Shown here piece by piece: positions 11,212 to 23,819 of a stretch of DNA of 64,000 bases; the first letter of the stretch is position 1, and every line of letters begins with the position of its first letter. The notes beneath the pieces are model-generated. The model saw nothing but the letters and a program-made list of their open reading frames with translations. It searched no databases and was not told the DNA's origin. This DNA comes from Cocos nucifera (taxonomy: Eukaryota > Streptophyta > Magnoliopsida > Arecales > Arecaceae). A program made the position numbers and the translations under genes. The DNA lies in NCBI GenBank assembly GCA_006176705.1, contig QRFJ01004307.1:1-64000 (forward strand). The letters are read 5' to 3'.

Positions 11212-14200
11212 AAGGAAGTTTGGCGTGTTATATATTTTTTCATTAAGAGATTTGATCTCTTAAGTTAATAGATTAAGAGAAGTTCTAGGGCATTAAAGCA
11301 TTGACTAATCAACTCTTTAAAGCAGAAGGACTCTCTTCTAAAATCTGGGTGTCTCCTCTTTCACTCGTAACTTCCACACAAGTGAAGAAACCCTCGGGGT
11401 GCCAACTCTTGGTGAACCCCCTCCCTCTCATCCATATGGGTGTGTGCCCCTCCGTCCTTATCTAGATGGGGCATGCACCCTCTCTCTCTTCCCATTTCTT
11501 CACATAAAAAGTAGATGGGGCGTGGCCCCTCTTTTTTCACATGAATCCAGATTGGCCGCCAACTATTAGCACCCCTTCACCTCCAAACTCCATGCCCAAG
11601 GAAAGAAGGATAGAATCCAACCTTTGGTTCTCATCCTTATCCAGTTAGCATGCATTTGACCTTGTCAAAATCCCTATCCAATAGGGAGCTCAAATCCAAG
11701 AGGATTTGGGTTTAGCCATGTGCTAGCATGATGCTCTTAAATCCAATAGAATTTTTCTAAATCCTAATCCAATTAGGACTTCACAAGTCCAATTGAACAA
11801 TCCTAGACCAATTTTCTTGTTTGTATAATTCCATAGGTTCAATTCTGCCTGGTAGTGAGATATATTATGATCTTCATTATTAAACACCTTTCAATGAATT
11901 GAAACTCTTTCAATTTAGTCAACTGAGTATTATTGATCATCTAAATAATTCTCATTGGTCTTTCAATCCACCAGTGATACTTAGTAGTATGTAGTGGCAA
12001 TCCAGTAGAACTAAATAATAAGCCTCTAAGTATAGTTACTGTGTGATTCGGTCCATCTATCATGAGTCTTAATAAGATGTAGGTCATGGATAACTCGTCA
12101 AACCTCATTGCTTGCCATATGTAATGTTTAATTGACTTGAGTTTATATGTAAAATCTTATGAAAACTCTTTTTCATCATTCATACTACCATGACCATAGA
12201 TTTCTGAACTTGGACTCATGAATAATATAGGACTATACTATATCTATCAACATCAATAGATCCCATCTATGTGTTAGATATGTGTGCCCTAGAAGTCAGA
12301 ATTGGTTGACACTTGTAATACACTTCTAAGGGTAAAATTATAATTTTGATTATAAATAATAAAATAAGTTATTTTCTATCACATATGTGTATTTAGTGTC
12401 TGTGATACATCCCTTAAGTTAATAGTAATGACAATTCTTATTTTCAAGAGTTAAAAATTTAAGACAAGAATTTTCATTATTAACTCATAAAATTTTCATG
12501 ACCGTAGGATCATCATGAGGATGGTGATTGATCCGGAAGCTTAGTGTACAATCACTTCTTTATAGTAGATGAGTCTTGAGTCTATGGTGTGGAGACACCA
12601 GAGTGAGAGTACAGATACTCGTTAGAGAACGAGGGCACTGAGCGTGACCATCTCGAGCAGTCATAAATAAGTCTACCTTCTCGTCGATGACTGACTCAAA
12701 GCTATAGTGGTGTGTCTAGTTCTTTGATCTGAGGTGCATCGGCAGTTCATCTTGAGGATGTTATAGTTTGACTACACCATGACTCGATCTCCTAGCCATT
12801 CGGAACCCTAAGGTGTATGTTGGCTATAGCATGTTCATTGTAGGAATTAGATTGCACCAAGAGGGAATCTATCTACCTCGGTGGATGAGGAGCAGTCCTA
12901 TGATGATCATGAGAATCAAGTCCGTAAGCTATGTCCATGGCAGAGAGTGAAATAATAGAAAGAATTTCTATTAAGATTTTTACATCGGACTTGAATCGAA
13001 TGATTAAATCATATGATAGAAATTAGGGTTTGATGAGTTCACCTTAACCCTAATCTGATCAGAGCTCAAGATAGAAGAACTTAATCACACAAGTAGCTGC
13101 ACTGAGAGGTTCATTTTTAGTTTTGATGGGTTGCCCCCATATACTGCTAGGTGTCACTAATGCATTTTGGGAGCAATTAGAATGATTTTGATGATCGATC
13201 ATTCCAGTTGTCTGAATCAGAAGAGTTCTGATCCATTGAAAGGAGTTTCGATGATGTCGATGATGAAGATCATGACATATCTCATCACCATATACAACTG
13301 AACCTAACTAGATCACACAAACAAGGGTTTAGGTCTGGATATCATCAATTGGACTAACCTAGTTTGGTTGATTTGAATTAGATTCAATTAGGTTCAAGAA
13401 AATCATGCTAGCACACGATTGAACCTAACATTCTCCTTTTTCTATTACCATGAAAAGTTGTCTTGATTGAGCCAAATGTATTTATGCTCACTCAAGTACC
13501 TTTACTTGAGATGACTGGAGCTTGTCCAGATTAGAAAAGGGTTGTCTTAATTTATGAGATAAATTTGAGACAATACCTGCCATTTTTCGTCACATGCTAA
13601 TTCTTGTCCTTTGACTTTGGTCAAATATTGACCTTTGACCCTTGGACATCTACCCATGTATTATGCACCCATAGGAGAGACTTATTGACCAAGTCCACCT
13701 ACCATTTGAAAGGAAGATGGAGGGTGCACGACTAGGATGGTGTGCGCCCCATGTGGATAAACACTGGAGTCCCATACGGATGGGACTATAGGTTGCTTCT
13801 TGGATTCAACCTAGGTGATCCTTACCTATAGACTTTGACCAGTCTTAGGCGCCATCTAAGGATGAATCTATGGGGCTCTCATCTGATTGGATCAGGTGAT
13901 GTCATCCCATCAATCAGATTTAGATTTGATTGCATGAAGTAATGCGATTGGCTGGGATGATGCAGCACTGCATGGCATAGCAGGGTCTGTAAATAAACCC
14001 TATCTGCGCCCAATTTTTTGTGAGTTCATCTTAGCCCAAGCCCCAAGGATGTCCCTCTCCCTCCATGCCATCCTCTGATCCTCTCTCTCCTCTCCATGCC
14101 CAAGGAAAGTTGGGCTTTAGTTAGGTGCGATCCAAGCAAGAAAAGGCTAATGAGAAAGGAAGAAGGCAGCACTGCTGCAGAGACGATAGAAGAAGTTTTG

Positions 14201-15123
14201 AAGATCCTCCAAATTAGATCCTGATCTAATTTTTGGAGATGTGATAAAGAAGGAGAAGATCACCAAATCCATCCTGAGTGGATATCGGTAGAGGCTAGGT
14301 GCTTGAATGGCTAGAAATAGAACCTCAGGCAATCAGCAGGATCATCAAAGGGTAATTAGATTACACAGCAAATAAGGTAACATTAATTTAGATTTAATTT
14401 AATTTAATTTTTTTATTTATCAGATCATAAAATCAGATCTAAAAAATATTAGATCTGATTTAGATCTAAGAAAAAAATTTTGAAATATGCCTCTCGATCC
14501 AATCAGATTTGAACGAACTTAATCCGAAAAATCAGGATTTCCCCTTCACTAGGTGCGCACCCTACTCTTACAATGAATCTACTATAGCCAACATACACAA
14601 CAAGGACCTAAATAGTTAAGAAACCATATTTATGTGTAGTCAAACTACAACAAGCTCACTATGAGTAGCCGAGGCATCATAGGTCAAGAACTATTCACAT
14701 CACTATAACTTTGATTATGTCATGGATAAGTGGATAGACATCCATGTGACTGCTCATGTTGATCATACTCGGTACCATTATTCTTTAACAATTATCTGTT
14801 GCTCCAGTATCTCTACACTATAGGTTCGAAACTTATCTATCTAGAAGAAAGCAATCCGTGCACCAATCTTATAGGATCTATTACCATCCTCATAATGATA
14901 CATTGATCGAGAGTATTTAGAAATTAATCATCAATGACACATGTCTCAAATTCTCAACTCTTGAGGATATGTGTCATCATTCTATTAATTTCTTGGATGA
15001 TTCATGGATACAAAATAATAAGAATGATAAATTAATCCAATTTTATTTATTTAATTACAAAGCTATGCCACTAGAAAGATAACATGTATCAATCAACTTG
15101 ACCTCTAGGGCATATATCTAACA
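11212..15123 (-). repeat. Minus-strand Angela-like LTR, split by a solo LTR
   Basis: On the minus strand it begins TGTTAGATATATGCCCTAG (ending at 15123 on the plus strand) and runs to CCAAACTTCCTT at 11212. After removing the solo LTR at 12272-14548 it is about 1.6 kb. Blocks such as 11940-12050 and 14570-14900 match other Angela-like LTRs in reverse. It is a separate, more diverged subfamily. The left edge coincides with the CACTA-1 end. The bases right of 15123 are TGGTG, a candidate target duplication without a visible partner. Confidence 0.75.
12272..14548 (+). repeat. Solo LTR (Angela-like), 2.28 kb
   Basis: A single LTR (TGTTAGATATGTG to CCCCTTCA) has no internal region on either side. 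It is flanked by CTATG (12267-12271) and CTAGG (14549-14553), a near-perfect 5-bp duplication. The sequence either side joins into one continuous minus-strand LTR. It is the usual product of recombination between two LTRs. A decayed TATA (TGTAAATA, 13989) and a donor-like AAG|GTAAC at 14376/14377 are kept. Confidence 0.88.
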
Positions 15124-16012
15124 TGGTGGTCCTGAACTCCTTTTGTTTGATTATAGGCTTTCTAGTTGTTTGCTTCCTGGCTGAATTTTGGCCTACCAAT
15201 TTTTTCATCTAATCTTTCTACACCATCAAGAGGCATCTCACTGCCAAGGACTGGTGGTATATTTCTCCCCAGAAGGAGTTCATGGGTTTGATAAAGGGAG
15301 CCCCTTCCTTAGTACATGGGTGGAAGGAGCAGTTCCTATTCTTGTCGAGCCCCTCGGATGGGAACTCCTTACTAGGGTTTGCCTACGGGCTCGATATTTT
15401 AGGTCCCACGGTTAAGAAAAGAGGACCAATTGTGCTAAAGCTTTGTGGGACTATAAATATTATTTCTTAAAGCAATTATTGTCAAAGCAGTCTCTCTATA
15501 GTTTTGGCCTTAGCCCAACCAACCCTAAAGGTGAGGATTCAATTTTCGATTCACTTTTACTTTTCTCCTTTTAACATTGTTCTATTCTATTACAGAAATG
15601 AAGCTCGAAGAGCTGGAGATGCTAACGAAGGATCTGGCAAAGAAGAGGAAAGTCTCAAGTTCAGCAGCTAGTCAGAAGAAAACCAAGGCAGTTGCTGAGG
15701 TGGTGCCCATTTTTGCCCATACTAGGACCAAGGTTGTCCTGCCCTCCCTCGAACAGTCTCATCCATCGAAGCCAGCAGCATCCACCCCTCAAGCTAGGAG
15801 GAGCCGAAGGGCTACCTCATAAGTTGAGGATAACTTAGTTCGAATTAAGGCTGCACCAAGGGGACCAGATCAATTCTCGGCCATGAAGAAGGCTACCTTC
15901 GATGATGAGAAAGTTATCTACCGTGTGATTGAAAAAAGCCTTCTTCCAGCTGAGCTTGAGAAGCTTGAGGGATTAAGCCACCTTAATTGGCAAAAGAAAG
16001 CCTTCACCTCTT
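15124..16012 (+). pseudogene. Gypsy-associated extra gene B, exons 1-2 (putative gypsy type transposon family)
   Basis: A broken copy of the same gene that lies at 41315-54740. The first exon fragment encodes FYTIKRHLTAKDWWYISPQ (near 15216-15272) then GAPSLVHGWKEQFLFL, which matches the FKRHPSMKDWWYF...GASSSIHN stretch of copy A. A splice acceptor (CTATTACAG at 15588-15596) precedes exon 2. Exon 2 starts ATGAAGCTCGAAG at 15598 and encodes a Lys/Ser/Ala-rich linker followed by an FSAMKKATFDDEKVIYRVIE segment. One TAA at about 15820 breaks it. Copia-B cuts exon 2 at 16012 and the gene resumes at 63523. The left side is cut by the LTR ending at 15123. Function unknown; similar to Pfam PF04195 by my recognition. 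Confidence 0.65.
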
Positions 16013-17153
16013 TGTTAGATGAGTGCCCTAGAAGTCAGATTGGCTGACACTTGTAATACACTTTGTAGGGGCATTTTTATAATTTTGACTTAAAATTAAT
16101 AAAAAATTATTTTTTCTCTATCTTATTATGTGTAAAGCATTTGTGATATATCATTTGAGTTTATAGAAATGATAATACATTTTTTTAAGAGTTAAAAATT
16201 TAAGATATGTACTTTCATAATTAACTCATAAATTGCTTCCGACTGTAGGATCATCATGAGAATGGTAATCAATCTGGAATGTTGGTTTATGATTACTTTC
16301 TTAGGATAGATGAGTCTTGAGTCTACGGTATGAAAACATCAGAGCGAGAGTACATATACTCGTTAGGAAATGAGGGCATTGCGCATGACTACCTCGAGCA
16401 GTCATAAGGAAGTCTACCTTCTCGTTGATGACTAGCTCGATGTTGCAGTTATATGTCTAGTTCTTTAATCTGAGGTGCATCAATAGTTCATCTTGAGTGT
16501 ATTATAGTTTGACTACACCATAACTCAATCTTCTAGCCATTCAAAATCCTGAGGTATATGCTGGCTATAACATGTATATATTATAGGAATTGGATTGCAC
16601 CAATAGAGGATCTATCTACCTCAGTAGAGGAGGAGTACTCCTATGATGATCATGAGATCGAGTCCATCAGCCCATGGCTATGGCAGTATGATATAATAGA
16701 AAAGAGTTTTCCATTAAGATTTCGCATCGAACTCGAATTGAATGATTCAATCATATGATAGGGTGTTGGATTTGACAAGTTTATCTTAATCCTAATCTTG
16801 TCGGGGCTCATGATAGAAGAATCCAATCACATAGGTAGCTACATCAAGAGGTTCGTATTCAGTTGTGATGGTTTACCATCATATACTGCTAGGTGTCATT
16901 GATGAATTTTGGGAGCAATTAGAATGATCTTGATGATTAATCATTTTAATTGGGTGAATCAAAAATTGTTCTGATCCATCGAAAGCAGTGTTGATGATAG
17001 AGATTAAGATATTTCTCATTACCATATAGAACTGAACCTAACTGGATTATACAAATAAGGATTTAGATCTGAATGTGATCAATTGAGCTAATCTAGTTCA
17101 ATTAATTTGGATTAGATCCAATCAGGTTCAAAAAAATTATGCTAGCACACGAT
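16013..17153 (+). repeat. 5' LTR of Copia-B, first part
   Basis: It starts TGTTAGATGAGTGCCC and runs until TGCTAGCACACGAT, where CACTA-2 enters. The last three bases, GAT (17151-17153), are the left target duplication. The LTR resumes at 32883 with TGAGCCTGAC. Confidence 0.9.
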
Positions 17154-17690
17154 CACTATAAGAAAATAAAGTATTAGGGATGAACATTAGCGATGGCATT
17201 TTTGCCATCACTAATAGATATTAGTGATAGAATTAGCAATGACAAAATTGCCATCACTAATAATCCTTTTATCGATAGCTTTAACGATGGAAGTTTAGCC
17301 ATCGCTAATAGTTAATAGTGATGGTAGTGGTGATGACTATGCCATCGCTATAGATATTAGCAATAATATTAGCGATGGTAGTTAGCCATCACTAATACTA
17401 TGTAATTTTATTTTTAATTAAATTTTATTATTATTAGCGATGATAGATAATTATTAGCGATGGTATTTTTTCATCGCTAATAAAAAGTAATTTTATTTTT
17501 TTTAAATTTAATTTTAGGATTATTAGTGATGGAATTATATTATTAGTGATGAAGAAAGCTATTTTTAATATTAATAATTTTAAAAAATATTTTTTTAAAT
17601 TATTTAAATTTCTTTAAAAAATTATTTGCAACAGTAAGTTAAGCTGTTGGTAATTAATTAATTTAATTATAATTATAATCAATATTTTTT
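17154..17690. repeat. CACTA-2 left subterminal repeats
   Basis: Dense palindromes built from TTAGCGATGG and its complement, with variants such as TTAGTGATGG and TTAGCAATGG, are spaced by T- and A-runs. They mirror the repeats at 32440-32879. No coding potential. Confidence 0.85.
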
Positions 17691-18935
17691 AAAAAAAATT
17701 AAATTTATTAAAGATAGCTTTTTCATCACTAATAGTCAAAAATCCATCGCTAATACATATTAGCAGCAGCAAAAATGACGTCGCTAAATATCATTGCTAA
17801 TTTTAATTTTTTTTATTTTTTTCTAAATATAATATATAATTTTAAAATTTAAAATCTATCTTTACTATTCATTATATAAATAATTTTTATTAGAGTATTA
17901 TCATAAAAGACTATCTCGATTCGATAGCCCTAGCTATTTCAATCAATAAAATTTAATTTCGACGGTCATGAATGATCGCTTGATGATCTGATAGATAGAG
18001 ATCACTGATAGATTCAAAAATTTATAATGATGATCCCAGTGATATTTATAGCATACTATCAAATTTTTACTTCAATCGGACATCATTATCATGATCAATT
18101 AGCATAAAATGATTTGGATCGTTAAATAAAAAATGAATGATCAAAAGACCAAATGGCATCCAATTATAAAATAATTTTTTAGATAAATAATCTTTGCTAC
18201 TACTTTGATCATTTATACAGTGATGATATAAAATTCAAACTAGGCATATATAAATGATCCAAAACTATATGACTCTAGATACTTATTCTTGAAGTCCTTA
18301 AGTAATTATACTTGTACTTTTGTAAGATTTGCTTAACATGGATGGTTCATATATGTGTAGTTTGAATTTTAGGATCACTACTATACCAATGCTTAAAGTA
18401 GTAGCAAAGATCATTTATGTAAAAAATTATCTTAATCGAATTATGTTTGGCCTTTTGATCACTCATTTTTTATTTAACGGTCAAAATCATCCTATGCTAA
18501 ATTGACAATGATAGTGATGTCCGATTGAAGTAAAATTTTGATTGTATACTAAAAATGTCACCAAGATCATTGTTGTAAGTTTTTGAACCCAATAGTAGTC
18601 TTTATCTATCAGATCATCAAGAGGTCAGTTATGGCCATCAAAATCAAATTTTATTGATCAACATAGCTAGGGCTATCGAATCGAGATGGTCTTTTATGAT
18701 GATATTCTAATGATAATTATTTAGATAATGGATGATGAAGATGGAATTTAAATTTTAAAATTATATCATATTCAAAGAAAAATTTAAAAAAGTATTAATG
18801 ATGGATTTTTTACCGATGGCATTAGCAACAATAAGTTTGTTGTCGCTAATAAAAATTATGAAAAGATTTTCATTGATAAAAGTATTAGTGATGGATTTTT
18901 ATTTTTAGCGATGGAGTTGCATCGCTAATGCTTTT
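17690..18935. repeat. Long inverted repeat (hairpin) inside CACTA-2
   Basis: The sequence from about 17690 to 18260 is the degenerate reverse complement of 18338 to about 18935, around a loop of about 77 bases. Anchor matches are the CGATTCGATAGCCCTAGCTA block near 17916 against TAGCTAGGGCTATCGAATCG near 18664, and AAATTCAAACTA near 18230 against TAGTTTGAATTTT near 18358. The outer ends contain GCGATGG subterminal motifs. No coding frame. A transcript would fold into a long stem. Confidence 0.8.
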
Positions 18936-19735
18936 ACCGATGGCATTAATTTGCAACCTTAAAACCATCATAAAGAGAAAAAAAATTTACTCACCCGCAC
19001 TCATCCTTTCTCATTCCCGCCCTTCTTCCTTCTTTCGTCGGCACCTAAACCCCCGTCAACCCCCCAGCCCCTCCTTTCCTCCCTCCTCGCTCTATCCCTC
19101 TAGCATCCTGCAGTAACTCTGACCTTGTCGGCTCCGTCCTCGTGCCGGCCCGACCCCTCGACCTCGAGCTTATGTCCGTCCATGCCCGCGGCCACCCCAC
19201 CCCTACTAGCACCAACGGTGCCAGCCTAACTCCATGGCCGCGCCCCAACCCTACCGACCTTGATGTCCCCAACCCAACCTCAGCCATCCTGACTCCACTA
19301 CCCCTAATGCTGTCGGCCTAACCCTACAGCCTTGAGCCTGCGTCCCTCCATGCCCGCATCTGCCCCGATGCCACCAACCCTGACATTGTCGGCTCAACCC
19401 CACGGCCCTTGCCTCACCGCCCCCAGCCCGCTGGCCTAACCCCGTGGTCCCGACCTACACTGCTTCCCATAGCCCAATCCCTACTCCTTCATTTTTGTGG
19501 TTGCATCCCCAAGCTGCCACCCGTAGCCTACGACCCCACCCCACCGGCCTGACCCCATGGCCCACCGACCTGACCCCATGGCCCACCAGCCTACAGCCCC
19601 ACCCTACCAGCCTGACCAACATCATCTTCCTACGGCCCCATCCCCGCTCCTTCATTTTCGCTACTGCATCCCTGAGCCACGGCCTCAGCCCTGTGGCCCT
19701 ACCCCGCCATCCCGAGCTTGCGGCTCCCATCTTTC
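18936..19735. other. C-rich segment with short tandem repeats, no gene assigned
   Basis: An abrupt cytosine-rich block in an AT-rich element. It contains repeats of about 21-24 bases built on CCTGACCCCATGGCCCACC (19548-19615) and scattered CCCCATG, CCCCGACC and CCTACGGCCCC words. Proline-rich open frames occur on both strands as a by-product of composition. It may be an untranslated leader or a captured GC-rich exon. I cannot assign a gene. Copia-C cuts it at 19735. Confidence 0.5.
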
Positions 19736-22013
19736 TATTAGATGTGTGCCCTAGAAGCCAGATTGGCTAAACATTTATAACACTTCTAAGGATAGTTTTA
19801 TAATTTTGACTATAAATTAATAAATGAGTTATTTTCTATCACTATGCATATTTAAAGTATCTATGATACATCCTTTATGTTAATGTTAATGATAATTCAT
19901 ATTTTTAAAAGTTAAAAATTTGAGATATAAATTTTCATAATTAACTCATAAACAACTTCCGACCATAGGATCATCATAAAGATAGTGATCGATCCAAAAG
20001 GTTGGTGTACGATCGCTTTCTTAGGATAGATATGTCTTGAGTCTATGGTGTGGAGACCCTAGAGCGAGAGTACATATACTCATTAGAGAACGAGGGCACT
20101 AAGCGTAACCACCCCGAGCAGTCATAAGAAAGTCTACCTTCTCATCGATAACTGACTCAATACTGCAGTGGTAAGTTTGGTTCTTTGACCTGAGGTGCAT
20201 CGATAGTTCATCTTGAGGGTATTATAGTTTGATTATACCATAACTCAATCTCCTAGCCATTCGAAATCCTAAGGTGTATGTTGGCTATAGCATGTTCATT
20301 GTAGGAATTGGATTATACCAATAGGAGATCTATCTATCTCGATAGATGAGGAGCAGCCCTATGATAATCATGAGATTGAGTCCTTAAGCCCATGGCCATG
20401 GCAGAGTGAAGATGAAGAAAGAGTTTCTACTAGAGTTTTACATTGGACTCGAATCGAATGATTAATTCATATGATGGATATTGTGTTTGACGAGTTCAGC
20501 TTAACCCTAATCCTATCGGGACTGAAGATAGAATAACCCAATCATATAGGTAGCTGCACCGAGAGGTTCACTTTTGAATCTGATGGGTTGCCACCATATA
20601 CTGCTAGATATCATTGATGAATTTTGGGAGCAATTAGAATGATTTAGATGATCGACCATTCAAATTGTATGAATTAGAAAAGTTATGGTCCATCGAAAGA
20701 TGTTTCAATGATGACAATGATTAAGATCATGACATGTCTCATTACCATATGGAACAAAATCTAACTAGATCACACAAACAAGAATTTAGATTTGGATGTC
20801 ATCAATTGGACTAACCCAGTTCAATTAATTTGGATTAGATCCAATTAGGTTCAAGAAAATCATGCTAGCACACGATTAAGCCTAACATTCTTCTTTTATA
20901 ATCATTTTGGTTCGTCTCGGCTGAGCCAAATTTATTTGGCCTCACTCAGGAACTTTATTTTAGTCTGACTGAAGCTTGTCTAGATTAGAAATGGATTATC
21001 TTAATTCATTAGATTGATTTAAAACAACACCTGCCATTTTCTATCACCTGCTAATTCTTATTTTTGGACATAGGTCAACAGTTGACCCTGAACACTTGGA
21101 CATAGGGTCATGTGTCATGCACCTATAGGAGAGCACCTGAAGCTCTTATCCCCCTACTAAAAGAGGCAAGAGAAAGGGTGCACGCCACCCTAGGCATGCA
21201 CCCCATGTGGATCAGAGATGGAGTCCCATACAGATGGGACTCTAGGGTATTTTGATATGATCAAACACCCAGGCGCGAAAGACTATTACTTTATCCAATC
21301 TTGGTGCCATCTATGTGGATTTTTAAGAGACTCTCATATGATTAGATCAAATGATATCATCCAATCAATCAAATTTAGATCTAATTCAATGAAGACTTCT
21401 AATTGGTTGGGATGATGTTGCACTGTATGGCGTAGTAGGGTCTATTTAAACCCAGTCTGTGCCTAGGGTTAGAAGGCTTTTCCTTTTCACCATGCTATAA
21501 GGTTGTCCTCCTCTATTCCATACCTTCCTCTGATCCTCTCTCTCTCTCCTCTCGATGCCCAAAGGAGTTGGGCATGGATTCAAGTTCAATGCAAGAAAGA
21601 AACACGCCCAAATCAGGAAGAAGGCAGCACTGCTAAAAGAGACGACTGCTACTTCTTCAAAGAAGTTTTGAAGATCTTCGAGAATAGATCTCGATCTAAT
21701 TTTTGAAGAAATAATTCAGAAGGAGAAGACCTCCAGATCCTACCCGAGTGGACACTGGTAGAGACCAAGCACGTGCGTGGCTCCTTCCAGATCTCAGGAT
21801 CATTCAAGATCATCTCAGGATAATCTGATTACCTAAATACAAGGTATGAAATTAAATTAGATTTAATTTTTTTATTATATAATATTAGATATTTAGGATC
21901 AAATTCAAGATGTCTTAGATCTAATTAAGATTATAAAATTTTTTTTTGAAATATTCCTTCAGATCTAATCAGATTCGAATGATCTTGTTCAAGAAAAATA
22001 AGATTTTTCTTCA
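19736..22013 (+). repeat. 5' LTR of Copia-C
   Basis: 2.28 kb, ending TTTTTCTTCA. It holds TATTTAAA at 21443-21450 in the TATA position and a splice-donor-like AAG|GTATGA at 21843/21844. Confidence 0.88.
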
Positions 22014-22015
22014 AC

Positions 22016-22028
22016 TAATATCAGAGCC
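22016..22028 (+). other. Primer binding site of Copia-C
   Basis: TAATATCAGAGCC two bases after the LTR; TGG has become TAA compared with the site in Copia-D. It would pair with initiator tRNA-Met. Confidence 0.8.
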
Positions 22029-23819
22029 AGGTTGGCAATTCATCAGATCTATTTTAGATCTAATTTAATTTTTATTTATGATTTGATATTAAAAAATTTT
22101 AGATGTCACATCAGATGTAATTAGATCTAAAATCAAAAAATTAAAAATTTTATGATTTAGATCTGTAATGTATGAGATCCATAACTAGACTAGGAATAGA
22201 ATAGTTCTATGTGGAGTCTAGTATAATCATATTATTAAATTAATTAAAATATAATTTAGATTTAATTTATTTCTATTTCTTTGATATTATAATAATTATA
22301 ATTATATTTAAAAAATAAAAAATAAAATTTTTAATTTTTATTTTATTCATATGAGATATGATGATGCATGCTTAGACTAGTTATAAAGTAGTTCTACAAA
22401 ATATCTAGAATAGTTTTATTTTTGATATGATTAAATTTAAAATTTTATCTTTTAGATTTAATATATGATATTTTAGATCTGAAAGTATGCATGATTGATT
22501 GACTTATAATACGTGAGATATATGCAAAACATGTATAAGTTAGATCATTAATTGTATATGTGATATATGATTTAAATCTAACTAGTTTTGTAGTAGAAAT
22601 TATATTTTTGATCAAGACGTTCCTCTTGACCGTTCGATCATAAGAAAAAAGTAGGATTTAAAGACCCTCTCCTCCCATTCGATTGGATGTTTTTATGATG
22701 TATAGGGGTGCTGCGTGTTCGTTCTTAATCAGAAATCAAAACTTATTTTTCTACAAAACCCTAGATCCTGAAACCCTAGAATTTTGTTACATATTTTGTT
22801 CGTGAACCCAAAATTTAATTAAAAATTAAGATTATGAAATAAAATAGGTCTAAAAATTATGAATTTTCATATCTAAGATATATTCATAAAATTGGGTTCG
22901 AACTTGGGTAGCTCAATTAGGTCTAGCGGTTGATCAAATTGAATCAAGAGTTAGTTAGGTGAGATCAAAGAAAGCTTAGTTTTGACCAGCCTAATAGGAT
23001 TAAGTCTGGGTCAAGATTGAATCATATTGAGATGTGACTCGATCAAGTCAAGACCTAATTTGGCTCCATGGTTCAAGCTTGGATTGTAGGCTATCCCAAT
23101 TGATTCTGATTTGATAATTTGGTGTCTAAGATAAGTCTAGCAGATATGATCGACTGGTTTTTAATTAGGAGCTACTTGACTTGAATGCATTTTTGTTGAG
23201 TTAATGGCATATTCCTTCCACCGATCTCACTTACCTGATCATTTGTGTCAACACAATTCTAATTTGAGGTGGCTAATAATTTAAGCCAAACCATGCCACT
23301 AGGTTAGTCAAATTATTATGACTATGTCAAGTCAATTTTAAAGAGATCTAAATTAAATCTTTCTAAAAGATGCAAACATGTCTATTAGGCATTGGATGCT
23401 ATGGATTGGAGGATGGGTTAGAATCAATATTTTGGATACGGTGATGCACCCAATCAGGAATCCAATTTGTGCAAATGGTGGGTCTGATTAACTAACGAGT
23501 GGATCAATATTTCAGAATGATGAGATTCATGAATTAAAGATCGGGTTTGGATGCACCATGATTAGAGAATCATTGGATAAGAGTTGTCTACTCATCGATT
23601 GATCCATCATCAATAACTGTTAGGTGAGGTGATGAGCCAGTCGGTGGGATCGCACCATCCACTAGAATCAATAATTATAGAGATTTTTGCATCTCTGCCA
23701 AGAAAGTATAGGGATATGAGAAAATAGTGGGAGCCTAATTTATTTAAAAATAAAATTTTTAAATAAATTAATTAAGTCTAATTATAAAATCTAACTAAAA
23801 ATTGACTCTCTATAGGAAG
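22029..23819 (+). other. Copia-C untranslated leader
   Basis: About 1.8 kb without a gene, homologous to the leaders at 33998-35707 and 45557-47414. It ends ACTCTCTATAG|GAAG directly before the gag start, a splice-acceptor-like pyrimidine tract plus AG. Confidence 0.75.

Noticed and set aside
19444..19770. Proline-rich frames on both strands
   Set aside because: They come from the cytosine-rich repeats; no family recognised, and one runs into the Copia-C LTR.
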